Source of the DNA: Candidatus Bathyarchaeia archaeon
GTDB taxonomy: Archaea; Thermoproteota; Bathyarchaeia; Bathyarchaeales; Bathycorpusculaceae
Assembly: GCA_030019335.1 (NCBI GenBank)
Contig: JASEET010000004.1
Location: 1 to 64,000, forward strand
Direction of reading: 5' to 3'
DNA: 64,000 nt
In this document: in pieces, positions 1 through 10,450 of the stretch
Layout of the letters: each line of letters opens with the position of its first letter
How positions within the stretch are numbered: position 1 is the first letter of the stretch
Program-made: the position numbers and the translations under genes
Notes under the pieces: generated by a model
What the model saw: the letters and a program-made list of their open reading frames with translations, nothing else
Databases searched by the model: none
Told to the model about the DNA's origin: nothing

Positions 1-283
1 CCTTGTAGTATTTTGCTATGGCTCCCTTCTTTTTCTCTTCTCTGGTAACTGTTATGACTCCTGCCCTTGCCAGCTTCCTTATATGATAGTAGACTTTTTG
101 CTCGTGGATGCCCAGCTTTTTAGCTATTTCTAACGGGTACATCTCCCTTTCAGAAAGCATAACCAGAATCTTCCAGCTAAGCCTATTCAAAATCATCTTC
201 AGCTTTTGCGGATCCTTAACTATCGCGATTTCCTTTACTTTCTGTATTTTGTCTTCTTCGTGAAGCAGCAGTTTTTTATCCAT
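1..283 (-). CDS. ArsR-like winged-helix transcriptional regulator (C-terminus cut by window edge)
   Basis: Reverse-strand reading from CAT at 281-283: MDKKLLLHEEDKIQKVKEIAIVKDPQKLKMILNRLSWKILVMLSEREMYPLEIAKKLGIHEQKVYYHIRKLARAGVITVTREE..., a typical wHTH. Confidence 0.8.
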   Translation of the reverse strand, partial: MDKKLLLHEEDKIQKVKEIAIVKDPQKLKMILNRLSWKILVMLSEREMYPLEIAKKLGIHEQKVYYHIRKLARAGVITVTREEKKKGAIAKYYK

Positions 284-496
284 GGCTTTTCATAAGCATA
301 AAGCCTCATCCATTATAAAAATTTTATTAAAGGTTCCCAATAAATCAAAGGGGTTTTAGGTTAAAACTATGTGAGACCTCGAAAAATGCTTAGAAAAATT
401 TTTTAGAATTGAAATTTTTCTCTTAAAATAGCTTATAGAGTTAAAAAAGCTTGAATAGAGTTTGTAGAAGTCAAAATTAGCGATGAGGCTTAGAAA

Positions 497-2326
497 ATGT
501 GTGGAATCTTCGGTTGTATTTTGAAGGACGGAAACACTGCGCCTATAATACATGCTGCTTTGAAAAGGCTTGAATATCGGGGCTACGACTCTGTTGGAGA
601 GGCAACCCTATACAACGGTAGGCTTTACATAAAAAAGGACAAGGGAAAAATCGACGAAGTTCACAAAATCCATAACTTGGATGATTTGCCTGGAAACCTC
701 GGTATTGGACATACAAGATGGGCTACACATGGTGCCCCATTAGAGGTTAATGCGCATCCGCATGTTGATTGCAGCGGGCAAATAGCTGTTGTCCATAATG
801 GGATTATAGAGAACTTTGCTGAGTTGAAGCTGGAGCTGGAGAACCGCGGTCACGTTTTCAGGTCCAAGACCGACTCTGAAGTGATAGTCCACCTTATTGA
901 AGAGAATTTGAAGACTAATCCTTCCTTAAGCCTTGCTGAGGCTGTGCTTGAAACTGTGAGAAGGCTTGACGGTTCATATGCGATTGCTGTGATTTCAACG
1001 AAGGAACCTGACAAGATAATATGTGCCAGATATGAAAGCCCACTAGTTATTGGAGTGAATGAAAATGCGATTTGCTGTGCTTCCGACATCCCTGCATTTC
1101 TGCCCTTAACTAACAGAGCAGTTATAATTGAAGACGGCGAGCTTGTTATTCTCTCACGTGAAGGCTTTGAGATTAAGAAGATTGCCGATTCAAACGTTGT
1201 GATGCGGGAACCCAAACTTATTGATTGGACACCTGAGATGGCTGTCAAGCAAGGTTATCCGCATTTTATGCTTAAGGAAATCCATGAGCAGCCAGCTTGT
1301 CTGCGAAACACGCTTAGATTGCAGGAGCATTATCTTGATTTGATGGCGTCTTTTCTTGACCGTGCACGCGAAGTCTTCCTCGTGGCTTGCGGGACATCCT
1401 ACCATGCTTGTTTGGCTGCATCCTACATGTTCTCCAAACTTGCTTTCTTGGCAACCTACCCGATCATAGCTTCAGAGTTCGCTGAGCAGTATGGCAAATC
1501 AGTTAACATTGACAGCACAATCTTGGCGGTGAGTCAGTCTGGCGAAACAGCAGACACTTTAGCTTCTGTGAACTGTGCCCGCGAAAGAGCAGCAACAGTC
1601 CTTGGATTAACAAATGCTATCGGCTCAACCTTGACGAGGATTTCACGGGTTTATATTGGTCAACAGTCTGGTCCAGAAATAGGGGTTGCGGCAACGAAAA
1701 CGTTTACCTCTCAAATGTCAGTGCTGGCTCAAATGGCTCTAAGGCTTGCAAAGAAGAGAGGCAAGGTTTCACAGGATGAGATGGACTTTTTAGCAGAGAA
1801 ATTGGAGAAGCTGCCAGACACTGTTGAAACCATAATTCAGACACAAGAAGAGAAAGTGAAGCAAATCGCGAAAAAGTATAAGGACGCAAAAACATTCTTT
1901 TTCCTTGGGCGCGGAGTAAGCACAGCCACAGCCTACGAAGGTAGACTGAAACTTATGGAGATAGCCTATGTACCAGCCATAGCCTTCCCAGCTGGAGAAA
2001 GCAAGCATGGACCCATAAGCCTCATAGAACCCGGCTTCCCTGTAGTCTTCATTTGTCCAAAGGATGAAACCCGAAAAACCTTGATAAGCAACATGATGGA
2101 GATGAAGGCTAGAGGAGCCTCAATAATCGCAGTTATAGAGGAAGGCGATGAAGAAGTGAAGAAACTGGCCGACGACTGCATTGAAGTGCCTAAAGGCATT
2201 CCAGAAGTTTTGTCACCCATACCCTTCGTTGTTCCATTACAGCTTCTAGCATATTACATGGCTGTCGAAAGAGGACACAATCCAGATACTCCCAGAAACC
2301 TAGCGAAATCTGTTACTGTGAAATAG
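497..2326 (+). CDS. glmS: Glutamine--fructose-6-phosphate aminotransferase (isomerizing)
   Basis: MCGIFGC N-terminal Ntn-amidotransferase plus two SIS domains; C-terminal PRNLAKSVTVK. Confidence 0.97.
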   Translation: MCGIFGCILKDGNTAPIIHAALKRLEYRGYDSVGEATLYNGRLYIKKDKGKIDEVHKIHNLDDLPGNLGIGHTRWATHGAPLEVNAHPHVDCSGQIAVVHNGIIENFAELKLELENRGHVFRSKTDSEVIVHLIEENLKTNPSLSLAEAVLETVRRLDGSYAIAVISTKEPDKIICARYESPLVIGVNENAICCASDIPAFLPLTNRAVIIEDGELVILSREGFEIKKIADSNVVMREPKLIDWTPEMAVKQGYPHFMLKEIHEQPACLRNTLRLQEHYLDLMASFLDRAREVFLVACGTSYHACLAASYMFSKLAFLATYPIIASEFAEQYGKSVNIDSTILAVSQSGETADTLASVNCARERAATVLGLTNAIGSTLTRISRVYIGQQSGPEIGVAATKTFTSQMSVLAQMALRLAKKRGKVSQDEMDFLAEKLEKLPDTVETIIQTQEEKVKQIAKKYKDAKTFFFLGRGVSTATAYEGRLKLMEIAYVPAIAFPAGESKHGPISLIEPGFPVVFICPKDETRKTLISNMMEMKARGASIIAVIEEGDEEVKKLADDCIEVPKGIPEVLSPIPFVVPLQLLAYYMAVERGHNPDTPRNLAKSVTVK

Positions 2327-2409
2327 TTCTCTCTTCTTATTCTACATTTTTCTTTCAAATGCAAACATGTTAAAAGTCTATTCTACCATATTCTATATGG
2401 TGCTTTGAT

Positions 2410-3119
2410 TTGGAAAGAAAGGATTGGGAAAGACTCATTGAAAATCTGGTGAAAGAGGGCATTCTCCGCTCGCCGAAGGTTATTAGGGCTATGCGTTCAG
2501 TGCCTCGTGCAAACTTCCTTCCAGAAAACATGCAGTCTTATAGTGCTGTTGACACGCCGCTTCCAATAGGGTTTGGACAGACTGTTTCGGCGCCACATAG
2601 CCTTGGCTTAGATGCTGGGCTAGGCGAAACATGGTTTCAATAATGAATGAAGCCCTCCAATTGGAAGTAGGCCACAAAGTGCTGGAGGTCGGAGCGGGTT
2701 CGGGATGGCATGCCGCAACCATAGCTGAGATAGTTGCACCAGGCGACACGCCCAGAAGCGAATGGGGTCACGTTTATACAGTGGAAATAATCCAAGGCTT
2801 GGCTGAATTTGCTAGAAGAAACATCATGAAAGCTGGATACGGCGACCGTGTAACAATAATCTACGCAGACGGGTCGATGGGTTATCCCGAAAAGGCCCCC
2901 TACGACAGAATCCTTGCGACAGCCGCTGCACCAGATGTTCCCAAACCTCTAATTGAACAGCTAAAGCCTAACGGAATTATGCTAATTCCTGTTGGAAGCA
3001 TGTACCTATTCCAAAGTCTCGTGAAAATCATGAAGGAAATTAATGGGAAAATAAAGAAAGAAAACCTAGGCGGAGTTGCCTTCGTCCCATTAACCGGGCG
3101 TTATGGTCACAGATTTTGA
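2410..3119 (+). CDS. pcm: Protein-L-isoaspartate O-methyltransferase, interrupted by a 32-nt insertion (candidate intron 2597-2628)
   Basis: ORFs 2410-2643 and 2631-3119 are two halves of one PCMT (…[16 protein letters not shown] | [29 protein letters not shown]…); joining 2410..2596 to 2629..3119 gives one 225-aa frame. Confidence 0.9.
2597..2628 (+). other. Candidate BHB-type archaeal mRNA intron (32 nt) in pcm
   Basis: Central helix CGCC(2591-2594)/GGCG(2623-2626), 5' bulge ACA(2595-2597), inner helix UAGCCU/GGGCUA, 3' bulge AAA(2627-2629); cutting after the second nt of each bulge removes 32 nt and restores SAPHMV. Confidence 0.72.
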
Positions 3120-3251
3120 CTGAAAATTATGTAAAAATGAAGCGTTACATACGATGTTATCTTTGTATGTGTTGGACTAACTGAGTTAGCGCTGGGACAT
3201 AGCTAGTCCTTCTCGATTTAAACTTTGTGAGGAGATCTGAACCAAGCCTTA

Positions 3252-4547
3252 CTAGAGATTTAACACTTTCTGGTACCCTAGTATGTCAAGAAAACCGTGA
3301 CCTGAGACATTGCAGGCTATCACCTTATCCTCGCCAGTTTCTTTGCACTTCAGCGCTTCATCTATCATGGCTCTAATGGCATATGATGATTCGGGGGCAG
3401 GTAGAAATCCTTCTGCTCGAAGGAACATTCGGGTAGCCTCGAAAACTACTTTCTCGTCAACAGGATAGGTTTTTGTTTTAATGAAACCCAAATTTCTCAA
3501 CAGACTTAGAATTGGTGATGCCCCAGAGTATCGAAGACCATCTCCAAATATCGGAGGCATCTCCACATCATGACCTAATGTGTACATTTTAAGAAGAGGC
3601 GTTTTACCAGCATGGTCTGCGAAATCATAACGATATTGACCTTGACTTATGTTTGGCGCTGCCAAAGACTGAGCTGCAAGAAATTCACATTTTCGCTTAC
3701 CTTTTAGCACTTCACCAATAAAGGGCAGCGTGAAACCACCGAAGTTAGATCCTCCCCCAAAGCAACCTACCATGAGATCCGGCTGCTCCCCAACAATGTT
3801 GAATTGTTCAATTGTTTCAAGACCGATGACTGTCTGATGCATCAACACATGATTCAGAACACTTCCCAGACAGTAAACGAATCCTTCATTTTTCCCTGCA
3901 TACTCTAGTCCCTCAGAAATCGCTATACCCAATGAGCCTGGATGATCGGGATTTGTTTTGAGAATACTTCTGCCAACTTCAGTTATATTACTTGGCGAAG
4001 GATAAACCTCAGCCCCATACATTTTCATTAGAGTTCTTCGGTCAACCTTCCAATCATGTACATTGCGAACCCAAAAAACAACACATTTCAACTCCATCAA
4101 ACAGGAGGCATACGACAGTGCGGTGCCCCATTGCCCGGCTCCCGTCTCTGTGCAAACGCCGTCTCTACCTTCTTTGCGTGCATAGAATAGCTGCGCTAGC
4201 GCTGTATTGACTTTGTGGCTTCCAGTCGGAGACAGGTCCTCCCTCTTCCAATAGAGATGTGCAGGTGTCTTCAAGAACTTCTCAAGTCTTCTCGCTCGCC
4301 TGAGTGGGCGCGGTCTACCAGCTTGTATATACAGCTCCCTCAATTCCTCGGGTATAGGAACCCAGCGTTGATCCGAACCATCTTGTTCTAAACATTTTTT
4401 GGCAATTACTTTAGACAAAAACTCAAGTCGAGAAGGACCTGTTTCAGGATCTTTAGGTGGTGGAAGCGGTTGTGGAAGATCCGGCAAGATGTTGTACCAA
4501 TTTTTTGGAAGATCATCCACTGGTAGGTCGATTTTTATTTCATTCAT
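3252..4547 (-). CDS. trpB: Tryptophan synthase beta chain (TrpB2 type)
   Basis: TPAHLYWKREDLSPTGSHKVNTALAQ PLP-binding motif; long TrpB2-like N-terminus. Confidence 0.92.
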   Translation of the reverse strand: MNEIKIDLPVDDLPKNWYNILPDLPQPLPPPKDPETGPSRLEFLSKVIAKKCLEQDGSDQRWVPIPEELRELYIQAGRPRPLRRARRLEKFLKTPAHLYWKREDLSPTGSHKVNTALAQLFYARKEGRDGVCTETGAGQWGTALSYASCLMELKCVVFWVRNVHDWKVDRRTLMKMYGAEVYPSPSNITEVGRSILKTNPDHPGSLGIAISEGLEYAGKNEGFVYCLGSVLNHVLMHQTVIGLETIEQFNIVGEQPDLMVGCFGGGSNFGGFTLPFIGEVLKGKRKCEFLAAQSLAAPNISQGQYRYDFADHAGKTPLLKMYTLGHDVEMPPIFGDGLRYSGASPILSLLRNLGFIKTKTYPVDEKVVFEATRMFLRAEGFLPAPESSYAIRAMIDEALKCKETGEDKVIACNVSGHGFLDILGYQKVLNL

Positions 4548-4614
4548 TTCTTTTTTCTCCTAAGCTTTAGCTTTTAGGTAGGTCAGTTAGTTCCCTAATT
4601 CATAAAAAGTTTTC

Positions 4615-5649
4615 TTATCTAAACCATTTTTCTAATGTTGTCTTCCCTTTTAGCTTCTCAGTGCCTCTCCGCATTTTTTCCAAGGCTTTTTTGACACGAT
4701 CTTCTGAGAAGTCTCTTTCTCTACAGATAAAGTCTATCACACTTTCCATATCGGGTTCTTTCCATTCTATTTTGTAATTGTCTGTTACCTTTGGATGTAG
4801 GAAAATTTCTCTGATTCTTTGTGGTTCAACTGGGAACTCTGCGTTTTTTATGTGTGGTAAGGCGTTTTCTAGGCTTCCATGCTCTTTTATCAGTTTTAGG
4901 GCTGTTCTTGGTCCTAAGCCTTTTATGCCTTCGGGGTTGAAGTCTGTGCCTATGAGTATGCCTATGTCAATTAGTTGCTCATAGGTTATTCCACAGTTCT
5001 TTAGAACTTGTTCTAGGTTAACTACTTCGGGCACAACTTCAATGTAAACATTTTTGCCTGGAAGTTTTCTCCTTCCGGAAATTGTCACATTTCTTACGAG
5101 TTTTAGGGCACCGAAGAGGAGGCTGTCATAGTCTTGGCTTGCGCAGTAGTCTGCGTCTCCACGCCTTACTAGGTGTGCTGCTTGGGCTTCTCCTTCGCTT
5201 GGTGCTTGAACCCATGGAATTCCCATCAAATCTAAGAGGCGTTTGCTGTCTTCTGTCATGTAGTCTTTTAGGCGGGATGTTGCCTGTGCATACGTTCGGG
5301 CTTCCTCAATTCTACCCGCCTTCAAAGCTTGCTCATACCTTACCAGGGCTTCTTCTTTGACTTTCATACGCCTCTTAATTTCAACTTCTTTAAGCGTGGG
5401 CGGAACCCCATCAAAAACGTATATTGGCTTTATGCCCATTTCCACGAGGTTGCTTGTTCTGTAAAGGAGACCGCTTAAATGGCTTGTTATTCTTCCGTTA
5501 CTATCTTTTAATGGTGTTCCATCGGGCTGACGAATTATGGCTAAGAACTGGTATAGGGCGTTGTAAGCATCTATAGCAATGGATTTTCCACTCAAATCCT
5601 CAAGCCTAACCGTTGTTTTCGGAACAACACCACGCAGGTTTACGCCCAA
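4615..5649 (-). CDS. fen: Flap endonuclease 1
   Basis: MGVNLRGVVPKTTVRLEDLSGKSIAIDAYNALYQFL…; XPG N and I motifs; PIP-box-like C-terminus TTLEKWF. Confidence 0.95.
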   Translation of the reverse strand: MGVNLRGVVPKTTVRLEDLSGKSIAIDAYNALYQFLAIIRQPDGTPLKDSNGRITSHLSGLLYRTSNLVEMGIKPIYVFDGVPPTLKEVEIKRRMKVKEEALVRYEQALKAGRIEEARTYAQATSRLKDYMTEDSKRLLDLMGIPWVQAPSEGEAQAAHLVRRGDADYCASQDYDSLLFGALKLVRNVTISGRRKLPGKNVYIEVVPEVVNLEQVLKNCGITYEQLIDIGILIGTDFNPEGIKGLGPRTALKLIKEHGSLENALPHIKNAEFPVEPQRIREIFLHPKVTDNYKIEWKEPDMESVIDFICRERDFSEDRVKKALEKMRRGTEKLKGKTTLEKWFR

Positions 5650-5796
5650 AACAATCCCGCTGAATATAACAATAAAAGTGCAATAATAAACTTGCGAAAG
5701 CCACCTTAGGTTCTAGATTTTGGCGAAACATCAGCTTTAAAACATATAAAATATAAGGAAGCTTGCCAATTAAAACAGCATCACCGAGGAATAAGA

Positions 5797-5991
5797 ATGG
5801 CTGAAAGAACAGCAGCAGCAATGCTAACATTGGTTACATGCACAAGTTGCGGTAAACCAATACCGCCGGGTACAGAAGCCACGAAATTTCTGTGTCCAAA
5901 CTGTGGAGAAATTCTGATAAGGCGATGTGCAAAATGCAGAAAGTTTGGATGTTTGTATAAGTGTCCGAAATGCGGTTTTGTTGGACCCTAA
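5797..5991 (+). CDS. Small zinc-ribbon protein (HVO_2753-like)
   Basis: Four CxxC-type motifs: CTSCGKPI…[32 protein letters not shown]. Confidence 0.85.
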   Translation: MAERTAAAMLTLVTCTSCGKPIPPGTEATKFLCPNCGEILIRRCAKCRKFGCLYKCPKCGFVGP

Positions 5992-6011
5992 AATGCAAAG
6001 GAGGTTGAAAA

Positions 6012-6287
6012 ATGGGTAGTGTTGTAGTATCTTACAAATTATTTCCAATAGACATAACAGTTGACTTTAACGAATTGAGAAAGAAGATTGAAGGATGCTT
6101 ACCAGAGTTTGCCTCAATTTATGGTTTTGGAGAAGAGCCGATAGCTTTCGGCTTAAACGTCCTAATAGCTCACATCAAAATTCCCGAAGACAAATCGGGC
6201 GTGCTTGATGAGCTTGAGAAGAAATTTGAGGAGATAAGCGAAATAAGCCAAGTGCAACCGGTTATGGTGCGTAGAACAAGCAGATAG
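6012..6287 (+). CDS. ef1b: Elongation factor 1-beta
   Basis: Small aEF-1beta fold; follows the zinc-ribbon gene as in many archaea; AFGLNVLIAHIKIPED. Confidence 0.9.
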   Translation: MGSVVVSYKLFPIDITVDFNELRKKIEGCLPEFASIYGFGEEPIAFGLNVLIAHIKIPEDKSGVLDELEKKFEEISEISQVQPVMVRRTSR

Positions 6288-6359
6288 CCTTAAACATTTA
6301 TATAGGAATGGAACTCTGTTTCGAACAGTGTTATCCAATAACTATGGGAAGGATTCTAA

Positions 6360-8531
6360 TTGAGTGAAGCGCAATTACGTGTTGGTGATGCAAGACAGCG
6401 AGATGTTGGAAGGGGTATAGCCCGAATAGACCAGAGAACAATGCAGAAGCTGGGAATATCTGCAGGCGACGTAATAGAAATAGTTGGCAAAAGGACAACA
6501 TCAGCCATAGCTTGGCCAGCTTATAGTGAAGACCAAAATCGAGAAATAATACGCATAGACGGTTTCACCCGCAAAAATGCAGGAGTAGCCATAAACGAGT
6601 ACGTCACTGTGAGACCGGCCAAAGTTAAAAACGCCTTAAGCGTCACTCTCGCGCCAGTGGACATGAGGCTAAATGTCGACCAAGACTTCACAAACTTTGT
6701 GAGAAATCGCCTAATGGAAAGAACGCTCATGGAAGGAGACACAACCCTCGTCATGATGCTTGGACATGCCATACCTTTCACCGTGACAAAAACCCGTCCA
6801 CACGGCATAGTAAAAGTCACAGCGGAAACAAAACTGACAATTTTGAATGAGCCAGCGCCGGAAGGAAGAGGACTACCGCGAACAACATACGAAGACATCG
6901 GAGGACTACATGAAGAAATTCAAAGAGTGAGGGAGATGGTTGAGCTTCCACTAAGGCATCCCGAACTCTTCCAGAGGCTGGGAATAGAACCCCCAAAAGG
7001 AGTGATGCTTCATGGACCTCCGGGCGGTGGTAAAACCCTTTTGGCAAGAGCGGTTGCAAACGAGTCCGAAGCAAACTTCTTCTCAATAAACGGACCCGAA
7101 ATAATGAGTAAATTCTACGGAGAATCAGAAGCGAGGCTTAGAGAAATCTTCCAGCAAGCCCAACAGAACTCGCCAAGCATAATATTCATTGATGAGCTGG
7201 ATGCAATAGCACCCAAACGTGAAGAAGTCACAGGTGAAGTTGAAAGACGCGTGGTTGCACAACTTCTCGCCTTAATGGACGGCTTATCCGGAAGAGGAAA
7301 CGTCATAGTAATAGGTGCCACCAATAGGCCAGGCGCTTTAGACCCAGCTCTTCGCAGACCCGGCAGATTTGACAGAGAAATCGAGATAGGCGTTCCAGAC
7401 AAGCGGGGAAGATACGAAATCCTTCAAATTCATACTCGCGGAATGCCACTGGCGGAAGATGTTAACCTCAAAAAATTGGCTGATATGACCCATGGGTATA
7501 CAGGCGCAGACCTAGCAGCATTGTGCAGAGAGACAGCCATGAAAGCCCTACGCAGGTATTTGCCACAAATAAACCTGGAAGAAGAACGCGTACCACCAAG
7601 TGTGCTGGAGAAAATGGAAGTGAAAATGGAGGACTTCATCAACGCTTACAAGGAGATAACGCCGACAGCCATGCGAGAAGTATGCATAGAAGTGCCCACA
7701 GTCCACTGGGACGACATCGGCGGACTGGAAGAAGTTAAGCAAGAGCTTAAAGAAGCAGTGGAATGGCCCCTGAAAAATCCTGAAATCTTCGAAAGGCTTG
7801 GGATAAGGCCGCCGAAGGGAATACTGCTTTATGGGCCTCCGGGCTGTGGGAAAACTCTTTTAGCAAGGGCTGTTGCAACTGAAAGCGAAGCCAATTTCAT
7901 AACGATTAAGGGTCCGGAAGTCTTTTCAAAATGGGTTGGCGAATCCGAAAAAGCCATAAGAGAAGTTTTCAGAAAAGCCAGAATGGCCGCCCCAGCAGTA
8001 ATATTCTTCGATGAAATTGACTCGCTTGTACCTCGCCGAGGCTTAGGTTTTGCAGACAGCGGCGTAACAGAACGTGTTATCAGCCAGCTTTTAACTGAAA
8101 TGGATGGAATCGTAGCTTTAGAAGATATAGTTGTCATAGCAGCCACAAACAGACCCGACATCGTGGACCCCGCGGTGCTTCGTCCGGGACGATTTGACAG
8201 ACTAGTATATGTGCCGGAACCTAACGAGAAAAGTCGGCTTGAAATATTCAAAATCTACACCAAGGATATGCCATTAACAAAAGATGTGGACATAGAACAT
8301 TTAGCCACAATAACGAAGAACTATTCGGGCGCGGACATAGACGCTCTATGCAGAGAAGCAGCCATGCACGCCTTAAGAAGAGATGTAAACGCAAAAGAAG
8401 TCACAATGAAAGATTTCCAAGAAGCAATGAAGAGGATTGTACCATCAATCTCGCCTGACATGGAGAAGTGGTACAAAAGCTTTATGCAACAGATTCGGCA
8501 AGTGCAAAAACCAGCAACACCAGTCGCTTAG
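6360..8531 (+). CDS. CDC48/VCP-like AAA ATPase
   Basis: N-terminal CDC48 domain plus two AAA modules ([34 protein letters not shown]). Confidence 0.97.
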   Translation: MSEAQLRVGDARQRDVGRGIARIDQRTMQKLGISAGDVIEIVGKRTTSAIAWPAYSEDQNREIIRIDGFTRKNAGVAINEYVTVRPAKVKNALSVTLAPVDMRLNVDQDFTNFVRNRLMERTLMEGDTTLVMMLGHAIPFTVTKTRPHGIVKVTAETKLTILNEPAPEGRGLPRTTYEDIGGLHEEIQRVREMVELPLRHPELFQRLGIEPPKGVMLHGPPGGGKTLLARAVANESEANFFSINGPEIMSKFYGESEARLREIFQQAQQNSPSIIFIDELDAIAPKREEVTGEVERRVVAQLLALMDGLSGRGNVIVIGATNRPGALDPALRRPGRFDREIEIGVPDKRGRYEILQIHTRGMPLAEDVNLKKLADMTHGYTGADLAALCRETAMKALRRYLPQINLEEERVPPSVLEKMEVKMEDFINAYKEITPTAMREVCIEVPTVHWDDIGGLEEVKQELKEAVEWPLKNPEIFERLGIRPPKGILLYGPPGCGKTLLARAVATESEANFITIKGPEVFSKWVGESEKAIREVFRKARMAAPAVIFFDEIDSLVPRRGLGFADSGVTERVISQLLTEMDGIVALEDIVVIAATNRPDIVDPAVLRPGRFDRLVYVPEPNEKSRLEIFKIYTKDMPLTKDVDIEHLATITKNYSGADIDALCREAAMHALRRDVNAKEVTMKDFQEAMKRIVPSISPDMEKWYKSFMQQIRQVQKPATPVA

Positions 8532-8543
8532 GAGCATGCATCT

Positions 8544-8771
8544 ATGCCCATTAAAACATGGAAAACACGTCCAGCCCACTATGTTTTATTGGAAATCCTA
8601 AAAAAGAAAGGCGCCATGACAGACGTAGAACTTTTCGAGGCTTTGAATGAAGAGCTCAGAGACTTAGGGTTTAAAGACCTTAACGAATTGTTGATGAAAT
8701 TGGAAATCGGCGGGAAAATACGCACAACTTCTATGGCTCGTGGAAAAAGACGGGTTGAGCTTGTAACATAA
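8544..8771 (+). CDS. Small winged-helix-like conserved archaeal protein
   Basis: 75-aa ORF in operon context: AHYVLLEILKKKGAMTDVELFEALNEE. Confidence 0.6.
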   Translation: MPIKTWKTRPAHYVLLEILKKKGAMTDVELFEALNEELRDLGFKDLNELLMKLEIGGKIRTTSMARGKRRVELVT

Positions 8772-8797
8772 ACAGCTTAGATTCAGATAAACCATCA

Positions 8798-10024
8798 ATG
8801 TGCAAGTGCATGACGCATTCAGACGTAATAATTGTTGGAGGAGGACCGTGCGGCTCCTTCACGGCTTTAAATCTTGCAAAATTAGGCATCAACGTAACCG
8901 TTTTTGAAGAACATGGCGAAATCGGCGTTCCATCCCACTGCACCGGACACCTAAGCATTAAAAACCTGAAACGTTTAGGGTTATATCCACTGCCTGCAAA
9001 AATCGTTGAAAACATTTTTTACGGAGCTATCTTTCACTCACCAGATGGCAAAGAATTTTCAGTTCGCTTTTCCTCGCCAGTAACATGCGTTGTTAACCGC
9101 ACTATTTTCGACAAGTACGTTGCAGAGATGGCGGAAGACGCTGGAGCGTACTATTGCCTAAATTCACGAGTTGAATCCGTAATTTTCGAGAATTGTTTCG
9201 TAAAAGGAGTGTCCGTCAAGCAGCATGAGAAAGCTGAGAAAAAATTCTTGGCTAAAATTGTTGTAGATGCTGAGGGAATATCTTCAAGAATTTTGAGGCA
9301 GACAGGCTTATCCACATTTAACCGCCACATGCTTGTCAATGCTGTGCAGGCTGAATTGGAAAACGTTAAAAATTTGAAAACGGACATGATTGAGGTCTTT
9401 CTTGGAAGAGATTATGCTCCCGGTTTTTACGCGTGGTTAATCCCCAAACTTGATGGAAAAGCAAACGTTGGATTAGCCGCAAAAGCCGGGAATCCAAAAA
9501 AGCTTTTGCGAAAGCTGATGCTTAAACATCCGGTGGCATCCAAAAAATTACACAAAGCAAAAATCTTGCAAATCTCGTTTCATCCCATAACGCTTGGGGG
9601 ACCGATTCCAAAAACTTATTCAAATGGATTTCTAGCTGTTGGAGATGCAGCCTCGCAGGTGAAATCCACCACAGGCGGCGGTGTAATCTTCGGGATGACT
9701 TGTGCAAGAGTTGCGGCTAAAGTTGCTTATGAGGCTTTACGTAAAAACGATTTTTCTCAAGGATTTCTGAGCGTGTATCAGGAGCGGTGCGAAGAAATTT
9801 GGGGTTTTGATGCAAATGTTATGCTTAAAGTAAGAAAAATGCTTGATGTACTATCAGATGACAAAATTGATGATGCGATTAACTTCTGTGCAAAATTTGG
9901 TTTAGACAAAGTTCTCCAAAACATAGAAGATATAGATTTTCAAGGGCGTTCTCTTCTATGTATCTTGCGGAATCCTCGAGTGTCAACCGCTCTTCTGTAT
10001 TTTCTCCTCTTATATTTATTATGA
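8798..10024 (+). CDS. Geranylgeranyl reductase family FAD-dependent oxidoreductase
   Basis: VIIVGGGPCGSFTALNLAK FAD motif; GDAASQVKSTTGGGVIFGM. Confidence 0.88.
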   Translation: MCKCMTHSDVIIVGGGPCGSFTALNLAKLGINVTVFEEHGEIGVPSHCTGHLSIKNLKRLGLYPLPAKIVENIFYGAIFHSPDGKEFSVRFSSPVTCVVNRTIFDKYVAEMAEDAGAYYCLNSRVESVIFENCFVKGVSVKQHEKAEKKFLAKIVVDAEGISSRILRQTGLSTFNRHMLVNAVQAELENVKNLKTDMIEVFLGRDYAPGFYAWLIPKLDGKANVGLAAKAGNPKKLLRKLMLKHPVASKKLHKAKILQISFHPITLGGPIPKTYSNGFLAVGDAASQVKSTTGGGVIFGMTCARVAAKVAYEALRKNDFSQGFLSVYQERCEEIWGFDANVMLKVRKMLDVLSDDKIDDAINFCAKFGLDKVLQNIEDIDFQGRSLLCILRNPRVSTALLYFLLLYLL

Positions 10025-10074
10025 ATCGCTTATAATCCATAAAGAATAAACTCTGATAAGAAGGTTGAAAAGGC

Positions 10075-10437
10075 ATGTCTGAATTTCGTTATAAACAGAT
10101 TATCGTTTTCCGTTTCGACTTGAAAATGAGTGCCGGGAAAATTGCGGCTCAAGCTGGACATGCTGCAGTTTCAGCGGCGGAAGAAGCACGTAAACGTTGT
10201 AAAGAATGGTGGAAAGCATGGATAAAAGAGGGACAATGCAAAATAGCTGTAAAAGTGGAAAGCGAAAAAGAACTCATAGACCTAGAGAAGCAAGCAAGGG
10301 AGTTAGTACTTCCATGCGCATTAATCATTGACAGAGGTCTCACAGAGATTCCTCCGGGAACAATAACATGTTTGGGGATTGGTCCGGCACCCGCTGAAAA
10401 GATAGACAAAATAACAGGCATGCTTCCTCTCCTTTAG
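10075..10437 (+). CDS. pth2: Peptidyl-tRNA hydrolase
   Basis: KQIIVFRFDLKMSAGKIAAQAGHAAVSA, GPAPAEKIDKITGMLPLL. Confidence 0.96.
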   Translation: MSEFRYKQIIVFRFDLKMSAGKIAAQAGHAAVSAAEEARKRCKEWWKAWIKEGQCKIAVKVESEKELIDLEKQARELVLPCALIIDRGLTEIPPGTITCLGIGPAPAEKIDKITGMLPLL

Positions 10438-10450
10438 AAGGCATAAAGGC

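Noticed and set aside
850-1895. Antisense ORFs inside glmS (and similar shadow ORFs in the CDC48-like gene, truD and the radical SAM genes)
   Set aside because: They overlap strongly coding sense genes and have compositionally biased translations with no recognisable motifs.
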